Assembly (NCBI GenBank): GCA_002861535.1
Contig: PHFO01000006.1
Location: 1 to 38,076, forward strand
Direction: 5' to 3'
From: Cyanobacteria bacterium M5B4
GTDB taxonomy: Bacteria > Cyanobacteriota > Cyanobacteriia > Pseudanabaenales > Pseudanabaenaceae
DNA length: 38,076 nucleotides
Part shown: positions 8,240 to 16,981 of the stretch, in pieces
Layout: each line of letters starts with the position of its first letter
How positions within the stretch are numbered: position 1 is the first letter of the stretch
Translations under genes and position numbers: made by a program
The notes under the pieces: model-generated
Databases searched by the model: none
What the model was told of the DNA's origin: nothing
Seen by the model: the letters and a program-made list of their open reading frames with translations, nothing else

Positions 8240-10146
8240 ATGTCCCCGCCTAAGTTACATCCGGACATGATTGCCCAGGTAAACCAAAGGGTTGATCTGG
8301 TAGATATTGTGGCAGAGTATGTACCTCTACGCAAATCTGGCAGAACCTATCGCGGTGCCTGTCCATTCCATAAGGGGAGTAATCAGTCTGCCCTTAGTGT
8401 AGACCCCCAGCGTCAGACTTATCACTGCTTTAGTTGCGGCGCTAGCGGCAACGGGGTCAAATTCTTAATGGAAATAGGAAAGCGTTCCTTCTCGGAAGTA
8501 GTGCTCGACCTCGCCCAGCGCTATGCTATCCCCATCCGCACGATCGAGCCTGAACAGGCTCAGGCATATCAAAAACAGCTATCTTGGCGGGAGCAGTTGC
8601 AGGAAGTTTTAGCGTTAGCTGCTAATTTTTATCACCATGCCCTCTTTGCCCCCCAGGGCGTTGCTGCCCTCTCCTATCTCACCGAAAAACGCTACTTATC
8701 CCTAGAGGCAATTAAGAATTTTCAGTTGGGCTATGCTCCCCAGGGTTGGGATGCCCTCTACGGTTACTTGGTTAAGCAGCGGGGGATAGCAGTAGCACTG
8801 GTAGAGCAGGCAGGTTTGATTGTGCCCCGCCCCCAGGGCAATGGCTACTATGATCGGTTCCGCCATCGCATCATGATCCCAATTTTGGATATTAAGGGGG
8901 GGGTGATTGCCTTTGGCGGCAGAGCCTGGGGGATGAACAACCCAAATATCTCAATTCTCCCGAAACGGAACTATTTCGCAAGGGCAGTAACTTATTTTTA
9001 CTCGATCGGGCGCGGGATGCCATTGCCAAGACAGACCAAGCGATCGTGGTGGAGGGCTACTTTGATGCAATTAGGTTACATTTGGCGGGATTTCCCCAGA
9101 CAGTGGCAAGTTTGGGCACCGCTCTCAGTAAGGAGCAGATTTTACAATTAGCCCGTTATACGCCCTCCAAGCGCATCTACCTCAATTTTGATGGCGATCG
9201 TGCCGGCATCAAAGCTGCCGAAAGGGCGATCGGGGCGTTCGCCGACCTGGTTTACAAAGGCACGATTCAGTTACGCATTGTCACCCTCTCCGGGGGCAAA
9301 GATGCCGATGAGTTTTTACAACATCACAGCGCCGCCGACTACCGATCGGTTTTAGACCAAAGCCCCCTATTTTTAGACTGGCTGATTGACCTTTCCCTAG
9401 AGCACAAAAACCTCAACCTGGGGGATCACTTTATGGAAGCAAGTCAGGCATTAGTTAAAATCCTGCAAAAGCTGCCTGATGCGCCCGTAAGAAGCTACTA
9501 TCTACAAAAATGCTCCTATTTGCTCGCCCAAGGTAACGCCCACCTTGCCCTGCGCCTAGAAAAAGACCTGCGCCGCCAATTGCGCCAAGCCCGCTGGTCT
9601 AGTCCCCAAAATAACCCTGCTCCCACCGTCACCTCTACTCTGCAACTAGCGGAATTACAACTACTCCAGATTTTTCTCCATTTCCCTGACTATCGCGCCC
9701 AAATCATTGACACTTTGGCGGCAGAAGATATTGGCTTTAGTTTGTCCCATCATCGCCAACTGTGGCAGATGATTTTGGAATTACTCGATCGGGGGGGAGA
9801 ATCTAGCGGGGAGCGCTTGGTAGAACTACTCCAGGCACAATGCGCCGAAAAACCAGACCTGATGGCACAGTTAGACCCGCTTTTGTGGTTAAACGAAAAC
9901 GCTAAAGTAGCACTCCTGCGTCCAGAAATAGTGATCAAGGCAGCAGTAATTCGGATTTTGTTAATTATGACCGAAAAAACCTACCGCCATTGGCGCGACC
10001 TATGGGAAAAGACAGAAGTTACACTTAATCCCGAACTAGGTCTTTATTATCAGACTAAACTACAAGAACAACGATCGAAGATGGAAGACCTGAAAAAACA
10101 ACTACTAGACTCGACACAATCGGTCTTGTACATCAATAATGCCTAA
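8240..10146 (+). CDS. dnaG: DNA primase DnaG (single-base frameshift near 8925)
   Basis: DnaG makes RNA primers for replication. The N-terminal zinc domain has the CHC2 pattern C41, H44, C63, C66 (CPFHKG ... YHCFSCGASGNG). The catalytic core follows, with the Toprim motifs VVEGYFDAIRL and LNFDGDRAG, and the C-terminal region (about 430-635) is the DnaB-binding domain. The frame breaks at 8925-8926: the expected codons after GGR are GCC CTG GGG GAT, but one C is missing. The first frame then runs to 9151 as nonsense, while the next frame reads GDEQPKYLNSPETELF and continues to the TAA at 10146. Restoring one base gives a normal 635-residue primase. The gene is essential and intact on both sides, so a sequence error is more likely than a real mutation. 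Confidence 0.93.
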
Positions 10147-10160
10147 TTTTTACTTGGGTA

Positions 10161-10308
10161 AGGACTTACGTTACTTTTTCTAAAACCCTCACCCTAGCTC
10201 TCTCCCAAAAAGGGAGAGGGAACAAGAAAAAATTGATAGACTTCCCTTCTCTCCGCTGTGGGAAAAGGGATTGAGGGATGAGGGGTAATTTTACTTGGCG
10301 TAAGTTCT
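10161..10308 (+). repeat. TIR-flanked dispersed repeat, copy 1
   Basis: A 148-bp element bounded by AGGACTTACG (10161-10170) and the near-complement CGTAAGTTCT (10299-10308). The interior has a CCCTCACCCTAGCTC block, a CTCTCCC-aaaaa-GGGAGAG hairpin and an A-rich stretch. It is closely similar to the element at 31528-31676. The gene-free stretch 10147-10466 consists almost wholly of this copy and the next one. Confidence 0.75.
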
Positions 10309-10320
10309 ATGTTGTTATAC

Positions 10321-10448
10321 AAGACTGACGCAGCATTTTCTGAAACTCTTACCTTAACGTCAGTTTGGGATAAGAAAAGACTAACAAACCGAGTTCGATA
10401 CTTCTGGAAATGTTAAAACCTTTGTTCAGAAAAAGCAACGTAAGTCCT
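10321..10448 (+). repeat. TIR-flanked dispersed repeat, degenerate copy 2
   Basis: It starts with AAGACTGACG and ends with the typical right end CAGAAAAAGCAACGTAAGTC followed by CTGA. The interior is only loosely similar to the other copies, so this is probably an old or divergent member of the same family. Confidence 0.5.
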
Positions 10449-10466
10449 GACTGATCTCTAGGGCAA

Positions 10467-11042
10467 TTACAGTTGTTTTAAGAACTCAATAATTGCCTGT
10501 TGATCCTCCCCACTCAACGATCGATAACGGCGAATTACTTCGCGGGCATCACTGCGATGGGTCGTGGAAAGAGGACTGGTGTAGGGAGGGCAAATTACAC
10601 TGATCGGATTGTCACCATAGGAAACATTCACCATACTGCCAGGGGGGGGAATAGGACAACCAGCCCCAGGAATCTTTGGTGTTTTACTGTCATCGGGAGC
10701 AGGGAGGTCGTGCAGCTCGATCGCAGCCCGAATCGCATCATCAAAAGTACGCACCACTAAAGGAGCATTAGTCACTGAAGCATCAGAATAGACCGTACTA
10801 GCAGGCGTACTGTTGAGAGTCAGTGTACTTAAGTAAACTCTACCATCATGCATAAAAGGTGGTCCGACCTTCCCTAAGCCCATTAGAGGAGCAGTCCGAT
10901 ACTCATCCCCAAAAGATGGGGGAGTCCCCTCCGGCTTGGCACCTCTTCCAGCTGTAGGGTCTTGCCCCTGAAATGTATCCTGCGCAAGACTACGGTATGT
11001 ACGCTGAGGAAAAAGTCCCCTCTCCCTTTTTGGGAGAAGGCT
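10467..11042 (-). pseudogene. C-terminal relic of a di-heme oxidoreductase (DHOR) family gene
   Basis: The open frame lacks an N-terminal part. Read in frame from about 11042, it gives a stretch that includes FGDEYRTAPLMGLG and GPPFMHDGR, the hallmark of the C-terminal domain of di-heme cytochrome c peroxidase-like (DHOR) proteins. It ends with RYRSLSGEDQQAIIEFLKQL, also typical. No CxxCH heme motif remains, and full-length members are several hundred residues. Upstream, the frame runs into a degenerate dispersed repeat and stops at an in-frame TGA (11045-11043). An ATG at 10883 could give a 138-residue product, but it begins in the middle of a conserved motif. Best read as a gene truncated at a repeat. 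Confidence 0.7.
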
Positions 11043-11070
11043 TCAGATTCCCTCCCTGAGCCTGTCGAGG
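11000..11070 (+). repeat. Truncated dispersed repeat fused to the DHOR relic
   Basis: TACGCTGAGGAAAAA, CCCCTCTCCC-ttttt-GGGAGAAGG and CTTCAGATTC match the left and middle parts of the TIR repeat (compare 18688-18774). The CCCTGAGCCTGTCGAGG motif follows. No right TIR is present. This copy marks the break point of the DHOR relic. Confidence 0.5.
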
Positions 11071-11080
11071 TATGTCGCAT

Positions 11081-11832
11081 TTAGGTAAGACTAGGGGTAA
11101 AGGGCTGCCAGGGTTCGATTTGGGGCACGATCGTGCTTAATCCCCGCTGAGTTAGGGCGGTTTGCATTTCCTGCACTGAGCCCTCCGCCCGCAGTAGTTT
11201 TAACAAAAGCCCCGTCGCCTTCAGGTCGCCCCCAGCGGCTGTAGGCAACAATAGCTGGGGATGGAGCGCTAAGCACAACTGGAGGGCGCTTTCCCTGCCC
11301 TTGATCACCGCTCCTAAGAGGGGCAACAGGAGGTCAATTACTGGGGTAATCACCACATCGATCGGTCGTGGCTGTTGCAAAATCTGGTCATGGAAGCCAT
11401 GAGGTTCGTAGTAAATTGTCTGCTCCCCCCTCCTTAAAATGTAGGCATTCTCCCTGGTTGTTGCACCCACTGGTGCCCCAGGCAGAGCCTCGATTGTGAT
11501 TTCCTGAAAATCGATCGTCTGATGGTGCCCTAATGCTTGGACGTTTTGGTAGCCCATTTTCTGACAAATCTGCGCCGCCGCAGGAGAAGCTACCACAGGT
11601 ATTGATCGGTCGAGGGCAGCCAGGGTAGGCGGGTGGGCATGATCGGGTAAACCCTGGGACAGCAGCATTAAATCCACCGATCGGGAATAGGGCGACAGGC
11701 AGTACGTTCCGCCTTAAACAACCATTCCGCACCGCCAAAGACCAGGGGACCTACCAACCAAGGATCAAGCAAAATCCTCTTGTTCCCCCAGTCAATCAGC
11801 CAGGAGTTACTATCTAGCCAAGTAAGCTCCAT
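11081..11832 (-). CDS. MBL-fold metallohydrolase-like protein (single-base frameshift near 11680)
   Basis: Two adjoining frames together give one conserved cyanobacterial MBL-fold protein of about 250 residues. The N-terminal part (ATG at 11832) reads MELTWLDSNSWLIDWG ... LLDPWLVGPLVFGG ... FKAERT and stops at TAA 11670-11668. The second frame picks up with VDLMLLSQGLPDHAHPPT (the DHAHPP metal-ligand region) and continues with YYEPHGFHD to 11081. One missing base around 11676-11692, just before the VDLML segment, explains the break. The family resembles UlaG/L-ascorbate-6-phosphate lactonase-type hydrolases, but the substrate is unknown. It begins 1 bp after the A-type Fe-S carrier gene, so they share a transcript. 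Confidence 0.8.
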
Positions 11833-11833
11833 A

Positions 11834-12187
11834 CTAACTGCAAGCTACGGGAGTACCGACATCCTTAGGAGTAGCAAAGGAGGTACCGCAACTACAGGAG
11901 CGTACAGCATTGGGGTTATGGAAGCGGAAGCCTCCCCCCATTAAGTCCTCGGCGTAGTCCAGTTCCAGCCCTTCCAGTTGGGGGCGGTAGAGGTCATTGA
12001 TAACAATTTTGACCCCATTGCAGTCATACTCCTGCTCCAGGGGTTGCAATTCCGAGACAAAGTCCATGGTGTAGGACAGCCCCGAACAACCGCCGCTCTT
12101 GACCCCGATGCGGAGGGGATTAGTGGTTTGCTTCTGACTTTGCAGGGTACGTACCCGCTTAATGGCTGCTTCCGATAGAGTAATCAT
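11834..12187 (-). CDS. A-type iron-sulfur cluster carrier (IscA/SufA/HesB family)
   Basis: This 117-residue protein delivers Fe-S clusters to apoproteins. It has the three conserved cysteines of the family: C34 in SGGCSGLSY, and C98 and C100 in SCSCGTSF. It also has the typical ITLSEAAIKRV opening and GFRFHNPNA before the C-terminal motif. It sits 3 bp after a small conserved gene and 1 bp before the MBL-fold gene on the same strand, a compact operon. Whether it should be called sufA or iscA cannot be decided from the sequence alone. Confidence 0.93.
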   Translation of the reverse strand: MITLSEAAIKRVRTLQSQKQTTNPLRIGVKSGGCSGLSYTMDFVSELQPLEQEYDCNGVKIVINDLYRPQLEGLELDYAEDLMGGGFRFHNPNAVRSCSCGTSFATPKDVGTPVACS

Positions 12188-12190
12188 AGG

Positions 12191-12400
12191 TTAATCTTCT
12201 AACAGTACTAACGCTATGCTAGCAAGAGCAACGTGGGTATAGCCAGCCACTTTAGTTAGTTTGTAGAGGGGGCTGGTGAGGGGGCAACGATTTAGACCCA
12301 ACAGACGTGCGCCCTTATCCAGTAGTAGACCGGTTTTGAAGTGGAAGTCGCGGTGTGCTCTGACTGCTTTGGCTAAAGGAGAAGTATTTTTGCAACCCAT
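12191..12400 (-). CDS. Small conserved-looking protein, function unknown
   Basis: This is a 69-residue frame with ATG at 12400, preceded by a GGAG-like ribosome site. The N-terminal half is basic (AKAVRAHRDFHFKTGLLLDK) and the C-terminal half is hydrophobic (YTHVALASIALVLLED), possibly one amphipathic or membrane helix. It ends 3 bp before the A-type carrier gene and is probably its upstream operon partner. I do not recognise a family. Support comes from position, ribosome site and reading-frame length. Confidence 0.55.
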   Translation of the reverse strand: MGCKNTSPLAKAVRAHRDFHFKTGLLLDKGARLLGLNRCPLTSPLYKLTKVAGYTHVALASIALVLLED

Positions 12401-12418
12401 TGTTTTACTCCGGTTAGG

Positions 12419-12811
12419 ATGTTATATGAACAATCTAACCGAAAAATTAGCCTTTCTCGACAGTTGATGATGAATATAGGGAAAAATACGCCGACAGTTA
12501 TAGATGAGTTTAATAGCGATGAATTTAAGCGGTTACAGCGCCTTACTCCCCAGCGCCTCGATCGGTTGGAACAGGATACAGCCCTAATTTCCCGCAGTGT
12601 TGCCCAGACTGGGCTTGTTACTAATAGTACTATTGCCCAACTCGATCGGCGGTCAGAGACTACCCAGAGGCGCTTGAGTGCTCGTGTAGAGAATGCCCTG
12701 GTGATCGGCGCGGGTCTACTGACGATGGCAGTTACTTACTGGGCGACGGATTTCCTGCTGTGGCGTTTTTTGCATTACTTAGCCGATCGGTTTGGTTGGT
12801 CCCTTACTTGA
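12419..12811 (+). CDS. Coiled-coil protein with C-terminal membrane helix, function unknown
   Basis: The middle of this 130-residue product (about 35-95) is charged and helical, with regular Leu/Arg spacing (LQRLTPQRLDRLEQDTALIS), and is probably a coiled coil. A single membrane helix (about 95-118, NALVIGAGLLTMAVTYW) follows, with a short tail. It could be a tail-anchored scaffold or regulator. An ATG at 12467 would remove 16 residues and is also possible. It converges with the response-regulator gene and overlaps its 3' end by 37 bp. No family recognised. Confidence 0.55.
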   Translation: MLYEQSNRKISLSRQLMMNIGKNTPTVIDEFNSDEFKRLQRLTPQRLDRLEQDTALISRSVAQTGLVTNSTIAQLDRRSETTQRRLSARVENALVIGAGLLTMAVTYWATDFLLWRFLHYLADRFGWSLT

Positions 12812-14439
12812 TTGAACCAGTGGTCGAACTGGTCGGGGGGCACGGGCAGGCTAAAAAGATAGCCCTGTCCGTATTGGCATCCCGATCGGTGTAAAAGTTC
12901 CATTTGTTCGATCGTTTCAATGCCCTGGGCAACTACCGCCCAGTTCAGTTCCTGGGCAAGTTCGATCATAGACTGGGCAGTGGCGTGGGTATGTTTGTCC
13001 GTAAAGAGATGACGGATGAAGGATACGTCAATTTTGAGATAATTGGCGGGGAAATGCTTGAGAATTTCGTAGGAAGAAAAGCCCGTACCGAAGTCATCGA
13101 TGGCGATTTTAACACCAAATTCCTGGAGGGTGCGCAAATGGGCAATCAGTTTAACGGGATGACGCATCACCGTAGTCTCGGCAATGTCCAGGCAGAGGGG
13201 ATAGCGGCGCACACGGGGGAGGAGGGCTTCCAGGGCATAGTCCTGCTGGAAATGCTTGCCCGATATATTGATGGAGATAGGTAAACGCCAGCGATCGTAG
13301 AGAGCTTCTGCCTGCTCCAAAGTCCACAGGTCTAGGTCTAAAATCAGCCCCGTTTCTTCGGCGAGGGGTAAAAAGCGACCGGGGAGAATTGTGCCCATCT
13401 GACGATGTTGCCAACGCAGGAGGGCTTCGATCCCCACCACCCCACGACTAGCCAAATCCACGATCGGTTGGACGACCAAACGAAATTCCCCATGGTCTAA
13501 GCCGTGGCGCATACTGTTTTCTAACGCCATCCGTTCGGCAAATTCTGCACTGATGGAGGCTTCAAAACACTGGTAGCGATTGTGTCCTAGTTGTTTCGAT
13601 CGGTAGAGGGCGCTGTCGGCATTTTTGAGTAAATCATCGGCGGTGAGGGCATCCTGGGGATAGATAGAAATGCCTAAACTGACAGTAATAAAAATTTCAT
13701 GCCCAAAAATGGCGTAACCCCTAGATAGATGCTGGATCAAGACCTGGGCAAACTCCTGTACCTCCACCCGATCGGCTATTTTGGGCATAATCAGGGCAAA
13801 CACTTCCTCCCCCAGGCGGGCAATGGGATAGTCGGAGGGAACCACCGATTGTAGTCTTTCTCCCACTAATTGTAATACTTCCGCGCCAATATCTCTCCCT
13901 AAAGTGCTATAGATCAGGGATAGCTGGTCTACCTCGATCAGCAGTAGTGCCAATCCCTGATTGCCCACGATCGAGAGGACATTGTTAAGGAGTTCGTAAA
14001 ATTCACTGCGTTGGCAGAGGGAGGCAGTTTTAGCTTCTTTGCTAGTTTCGGCGGCATAATTTTTCAGGAATTGCACCTTTTGCAATCTACCCTGAATTGC
14101 CCCTAGTAGTTCCGCTACCGTAAAGGGCTTGGTGAGATAGTCGTCCGCCCCCAGTTCCATGCCCTGACGCATATCGCTCTTGTCTGCTTTGGCGGTCAAA
14201 AAAATAAAGGGAATCATGGCGGTAGTAGCCTGCTGGCGCAGGATGCGCAGAGTCTCATAGCCATCCATTTGCGGCATCATCACGTCGCACAAAATAATAT
14301 CCGGCAGATGCTCTGTTGCCAGGGCTACGCCAATAATGCCATTTTCGGCCCCCAACACTTCAAACCCCTCAAACCTCAGCGTATCCATGATTTCTTCCCT
14401 GAGGGCATCCATGTCTTCAACGACTAAAACTAAAGTCAT
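12775..14439 (-). CDS. Response regulator with degenerate GGDEF and EAL domains
   Basis: The receiver domain (1-120) has the phosphoacceptor Asp52 (ILCDVMMPQMDG) and Lys104 (YLTKPF). The GGDEF-like domain (about 145-290) carries RLGEEV at 208-213 in place of GGDEF, so diguanylate cyclase activity is unlikely. The EAL domain (about 305-545) keeps E338 (EALLRW), N391, E421, D448-D449 (IDDFGTGFSS), K469 and Q525. However, the usual AEG[VI]E motif reads AQGIE, with Gln505 in place of the first Glu. That position corresponds by spacing to Glu352 of RocR, which is important for c-di-GMP hydrolysis. The protein may therefore bind c-di-GMP without efficient turnover. Its ATG overlaps the stop of the upstream kinase gene by 4 bp, so the two are a cognate pair. 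Confidence 0.92.
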   Translation of the reverse strand: MTLVLVVEDMDALREEIMDTLRFEGFEVLGAENGIIGVALATEHLPDIILCDVMMPQMDGYETLRILRQQATTAMIPFIFLTAKADKSDMRQGMELGADDYLTKPFTVAELLGAIQGRLQKVQFLKNYAAETSKEAKTASLCQRSEFYELLNNVLSIVGNQGLALLLIEVDQLSLIYSTLGRDIGAEVLQLVGERLQSVVPSDYPIARLGEEVFALIMPKIADRVEVQEFAQVLIQHLSRGYAIFGHEIFITVSLGISIYPQDALTADDLLKNADSALYRSKQLGHNRYQCFEASISAEFAERMALENSMRHGLDHGEFRLVVQPIVDLASRGVVGIEALLRWQHRQMGTILPGRFLPLAEETGLILDLDLWTLEQAEALYDRWRLPISINISGKHFQQDYALEALLPRVRRYPLCLDIAETTVMRHPVKLIAHLRTLQEFGVKIAIDDFGTGFSSYEILKHFPANYLKIDVSFIRHLFTDKHTHATAQSMIELAQELNWAVVAQGIETIEQMELLHRSGCQYGQGYLFSLPVPPDQFDHWFNQVRDQPNRSAK

Positions 14440-16766
14440 CTTCCCTCCCTAATTGGTAACGTAATGGTCACGATCGTGCCAATGCCCTCCTGACTGCTGA
14501 GGGTTAAACTTCCCCCCTGCAATTCCACGGAGGACTTGGCGATCGATAGTCCCAATCCAGTGCCAGAGATACTTCCCACATTTTGAGCGCGATAGAAGGC
14601 ATCAAAAATGCGCTCTTGGTCTTTGACGGGAATGCCGATGCCCTGGTCTTGAATCTCAATTATGATCTGTTGCTCTTGCTGATACAAACTAACAGTAATA
14701 TTTCCCCCTTGGGGCGAGTATTTTATGGCATTAGAAAGGACATTGATCAATACTTGGCGCATCAGTTTACTATCTAGCCATAATACCCCGATCGGGCAAC
14801 GACAATCTAACCGCAAATGGTGATGTGATCCAGCAAAAACGCCCACTTCTCCTATAATATCTCGACACATCTGGCACAGATCGATCGGTGCCAATTGCAG
14901 CTTTCTTGTCCCCGATTCCACTTTAGAAATACTTAAAATATCTTCTAACAAATCCGTCATGCGTTTTACTTCAATCTGGATTTTGTGTAGTCTTTCTTCC
15001 CGCTGCTGGGGAGTCATTTGTTCGCTGTAATGCAACAGGGCATCACTAGCAGCTTGAATTGTGGCAAGGGGGGTACGAAACTCGTGGGAAGCCATAGACA
15101 CAAAGTGAGATTTTAATTCACTTAATTCTTTTTCTTTAGATAGAGATTGTTCTAGTTGTACTAGACTTTCTTCGAGTTGGGCTGTCCGCTCGGCAACTTC
15201 TGCTTCTAAATGGCTATTCAGTTCTTGGACGGTTTGCAGGAGGATAGACTGTTGTAATGCTACGGCTACATGGCTGGCAATTTCTTGCAAGAGATTAACT
15301 TCAAAGGATTGCCAATGCCTGGGTTCGGAACAGTGATGGGCAATGAGTAATCCCCATAAATTACCACTGATCACGATCGGGACTACTAAATTTGATCGCA
15401 CCTGGAATTGTAATAACAAATCCCGATGACAATCCCGAATGGAGGCGCTGTAAATGTCATCGATCGTGTGCACCCTGCCCTCCACGTAGAGTTGTACATA
15501 TTTTTCATGGAAACAGTGGTCGTAGACCTGCTTAGAAATGACGGAATCCCAGGGAGGGACGACCGATTCCACCACAAACTTTCCCGACCAATCGGTCAGA
15601 AATTGAAAGATCACCACCCGCTCAGTTTGCAACAGCCGGCGTACTTCATCTACCGTTGTATGCAGAATGGAATCAATATCTAGTTCTCGTTGGATGCGCA
15701 GGGTAATGCCCCCCATCAACCGCTCTCGTTCGATTTGATAGTATAGTTGGGACTCGGCGGCTTTGCGGGCGGTAATGTCGGTATAACTAGATAGATAGGT
15801 GGGGTTGCCCCGATAGAACAAGAGAGAGACGGAAATCGCCACATACTTGATCGTGCCGTCGGCACAACGAATTTTAACTTCATCTTCCCAGGTTTCCCCC
15901 TGGTAGCGCAGTTGGGCGATGCCGGCAAGTAGTCTTTCCCGTTCCTCCCGATCGGGATAAAGCCGTTCTAAAAATGCGGGATTGTGGTTTGCCTCCTCCT
16001 GGGAATAACCCGTAAATGCTTCCATGGCGGGGTTAAATAGGGCAAAGTCGCCGATCGTGGGTCCCAGGGTAATGCCCTTTTTTACGGCAGTAAGGAGGGT
16101 AAATAGTTCTTCTTCGCGGCGCAGGAGTTGCTGGGAAGCTACTTGGGTAAGGCGGGCATCCCGCAGATCGGCGATAATATAGGTCTTAAATTCTCCCCCC
16201 TGAATTACGCGCATCTCTGCGGGCGTAATCTCCCCAGAGCGGCGCAAAATTTCAATTTCTGTATGCTCTCCCTGCACCAGGGGCAAGCCAAATTCTTGTC
16301 CCACAATCTCTGGGGCAGACCGATCGAATAGTTCCTCTGCGGCTGGGTTGACAAATTGCACAATGCCCTGGGGGTCGAGCACAATCATGCCGTCGGGATA
16401 TTTAGTTAAAAAATCTATCAACAGGGGTTTAATGCTCAATGTCTCTTGACAGGTGCCCACAATCTGCGTGCCATTGGGGGTGAGGGTGACGTTAAACTCC
16501 CGATCGTGGCAAATCCAGTGATGGGTGACCGCGGTCTGGCTATCGTGACAGTTGTGGCAGGCGCGCAACAATCCCTCCGAATTAACGACTTGGTCTAACC
16601 GATCGGGGAGGGGGTGGGGCGCAGTACCCAATAACTCCCACCATAGTTTATTTGCATCGGTTAGGTAGAAATAACCATCTCGCCAATCAGCAACAAAGAC
16701 TCCTACAACAACATGATCTAAGACTCCAGTAAAGGGCATGGAGCAAAACAGGAAGAACATTTGCAT
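14436..16766 (-). CDS. PAS-PAS-GAF histidine kinase with DXCF-type cyanobacteriochrome GAF
   Basis: Order of domains: an N-terminal PAS-like region (about 10-110) containing an unusual CHNCH (70-74); two PAS domains (about 112-205 and 215-340, the second with a PAC segment ending SSYTDITARK); a GAF domain (about 352-515); a coiled coil; a HisKA domain with phosphoacceptor His561 (MASHEFRTPLATI); and an HATPase (DQGIGIPVKDQERIFDAFYR, GTGLGLSI). The GAF domain has Cys446-His447 (DCHRDLL), the bilin attachment pair. It also has Cys418 in D-H-C-F, the second Cys of DXCF cyanobacteriochromes. The 28-residue spacing is the same as in the DXCF photoreceptor TePixJ, as I recall it. It is therefore probably a blue/green-type light sensor, cytoplasmic since no membrane helix is evident. 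It is followed directly by its EAL response regulator (4-bp overlap). Confidence 0.9.
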   Translation of the reverse strand: MQMFFLFCSMPFTGVLDHVVVGVFVADWRDGYFYLTDANKLWWELLGTAPHPLPDRLDQVVNSEGLLRACHNCHDSQTAVTHHWICHDREFNVTLTPNGTQIVGTCQETLSIKPLLIDFLTKYPDGMIVLDPQGIVQFVNPAAEELFDRSAPEIVGQEFGLPLVQGEHTEIEILRRSGEITPAEMRVIQGGEFKTYIIADLRDARLTQVASQQLLRREEELFTLLTAVKKGITLGPTIGDFALFNPAMEAFTGYSQEEANHNPAFLERLYPDREERERLLAGIAQLRYQGETWEDEVKIRCADGTIKYVAISVSLLFYRGNPTYLSSYTDITARKAAESQLYYQIERERLMGGITLRIQRELDIDSILHTTVDEVRRLLQTERVVIFQFLTDWSGKFVVESVVPPWDSVISKQVYDHCFHEKYVQLYVEGRVHTIDDIYSASIRDCHRDLLLQFQVRSNLVVPIVISGNLWGLLIAHHCSEPRHWQSFEVNLLQEIASHVAVALQQSILLQTVQELNSHLEAEVAERTAQLEESLVQLEQSLSKEKELSELKSHFVSMASHEFRTPLATIQAASDALLHYSEQMTPQQREERLHKIQIEVKRMTDLLEDILSISKVESGTRKLQLAPIDLCQMCRDIIGEVGVFAGSHHHLRLDCRCPIGVLWLDSKLMRQVLINVLSNAIKYSPQGGNITVSLYQQEQQIIIEIQDQGIGIPVKDQERIFDAFYRAQNVGSISGTGLGLSIAKSSVELQGGSLTLSSQEGIGTIVTITLPIREGR

Positions 16767-16981
16767 CCTAGCAAGCCGCGATCGGTTTTGCCCTAAACCA
16801 CAATAAACCTTTAAGAATTTCCCCAGAGCAACTACTCAAGCAAAATTTGCCCAAACAATCGACCGATCGGACTAGGAAATTCCTATATCCCAGGACAGGG
16901 AATATGCACTATGATAAACGTAAAGAATTGTATTCTTATATCATTTAAGATAAACCGTTATCCCTAGAGGAATAGTAAAAA
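16767..16981 (+). promoter_or_regulatory. Upstream region of psbB
   Basis: The 215-bp gap between the divergent kinase gene and psbB is AT-rich in its right half. It contains TATGAT at 16910-16915, a possible -10 element without a clear -35, and AGAGGA about 11 bases before the psbB ATG as ribosome site. The promoter must lie here by position, but its exact place is not certain from sequence. Confidence 0.35.

Noticed and set aside
8896-8903. Run of eight G in dnaG as a programmed frameshift site
   Set aside because: The frame is still correct for 7 codons after the run (GGVIAFGGRA); the break lies at 8925, so the run is not the cause.
10147-10466. Possible CRISPR or tRNA in the longest gene-free stretch
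   Set aside because: There are no regularly spaced repeats and no cloverleaf; the sequence is explained by two dispersed repeats.
10883-11080. 65-residue open frame upstream of the DHOR relic
   Set aside because: It spans the dispersed repeat and is out of frame with the conserved DHOR residues, which are read in another frame.
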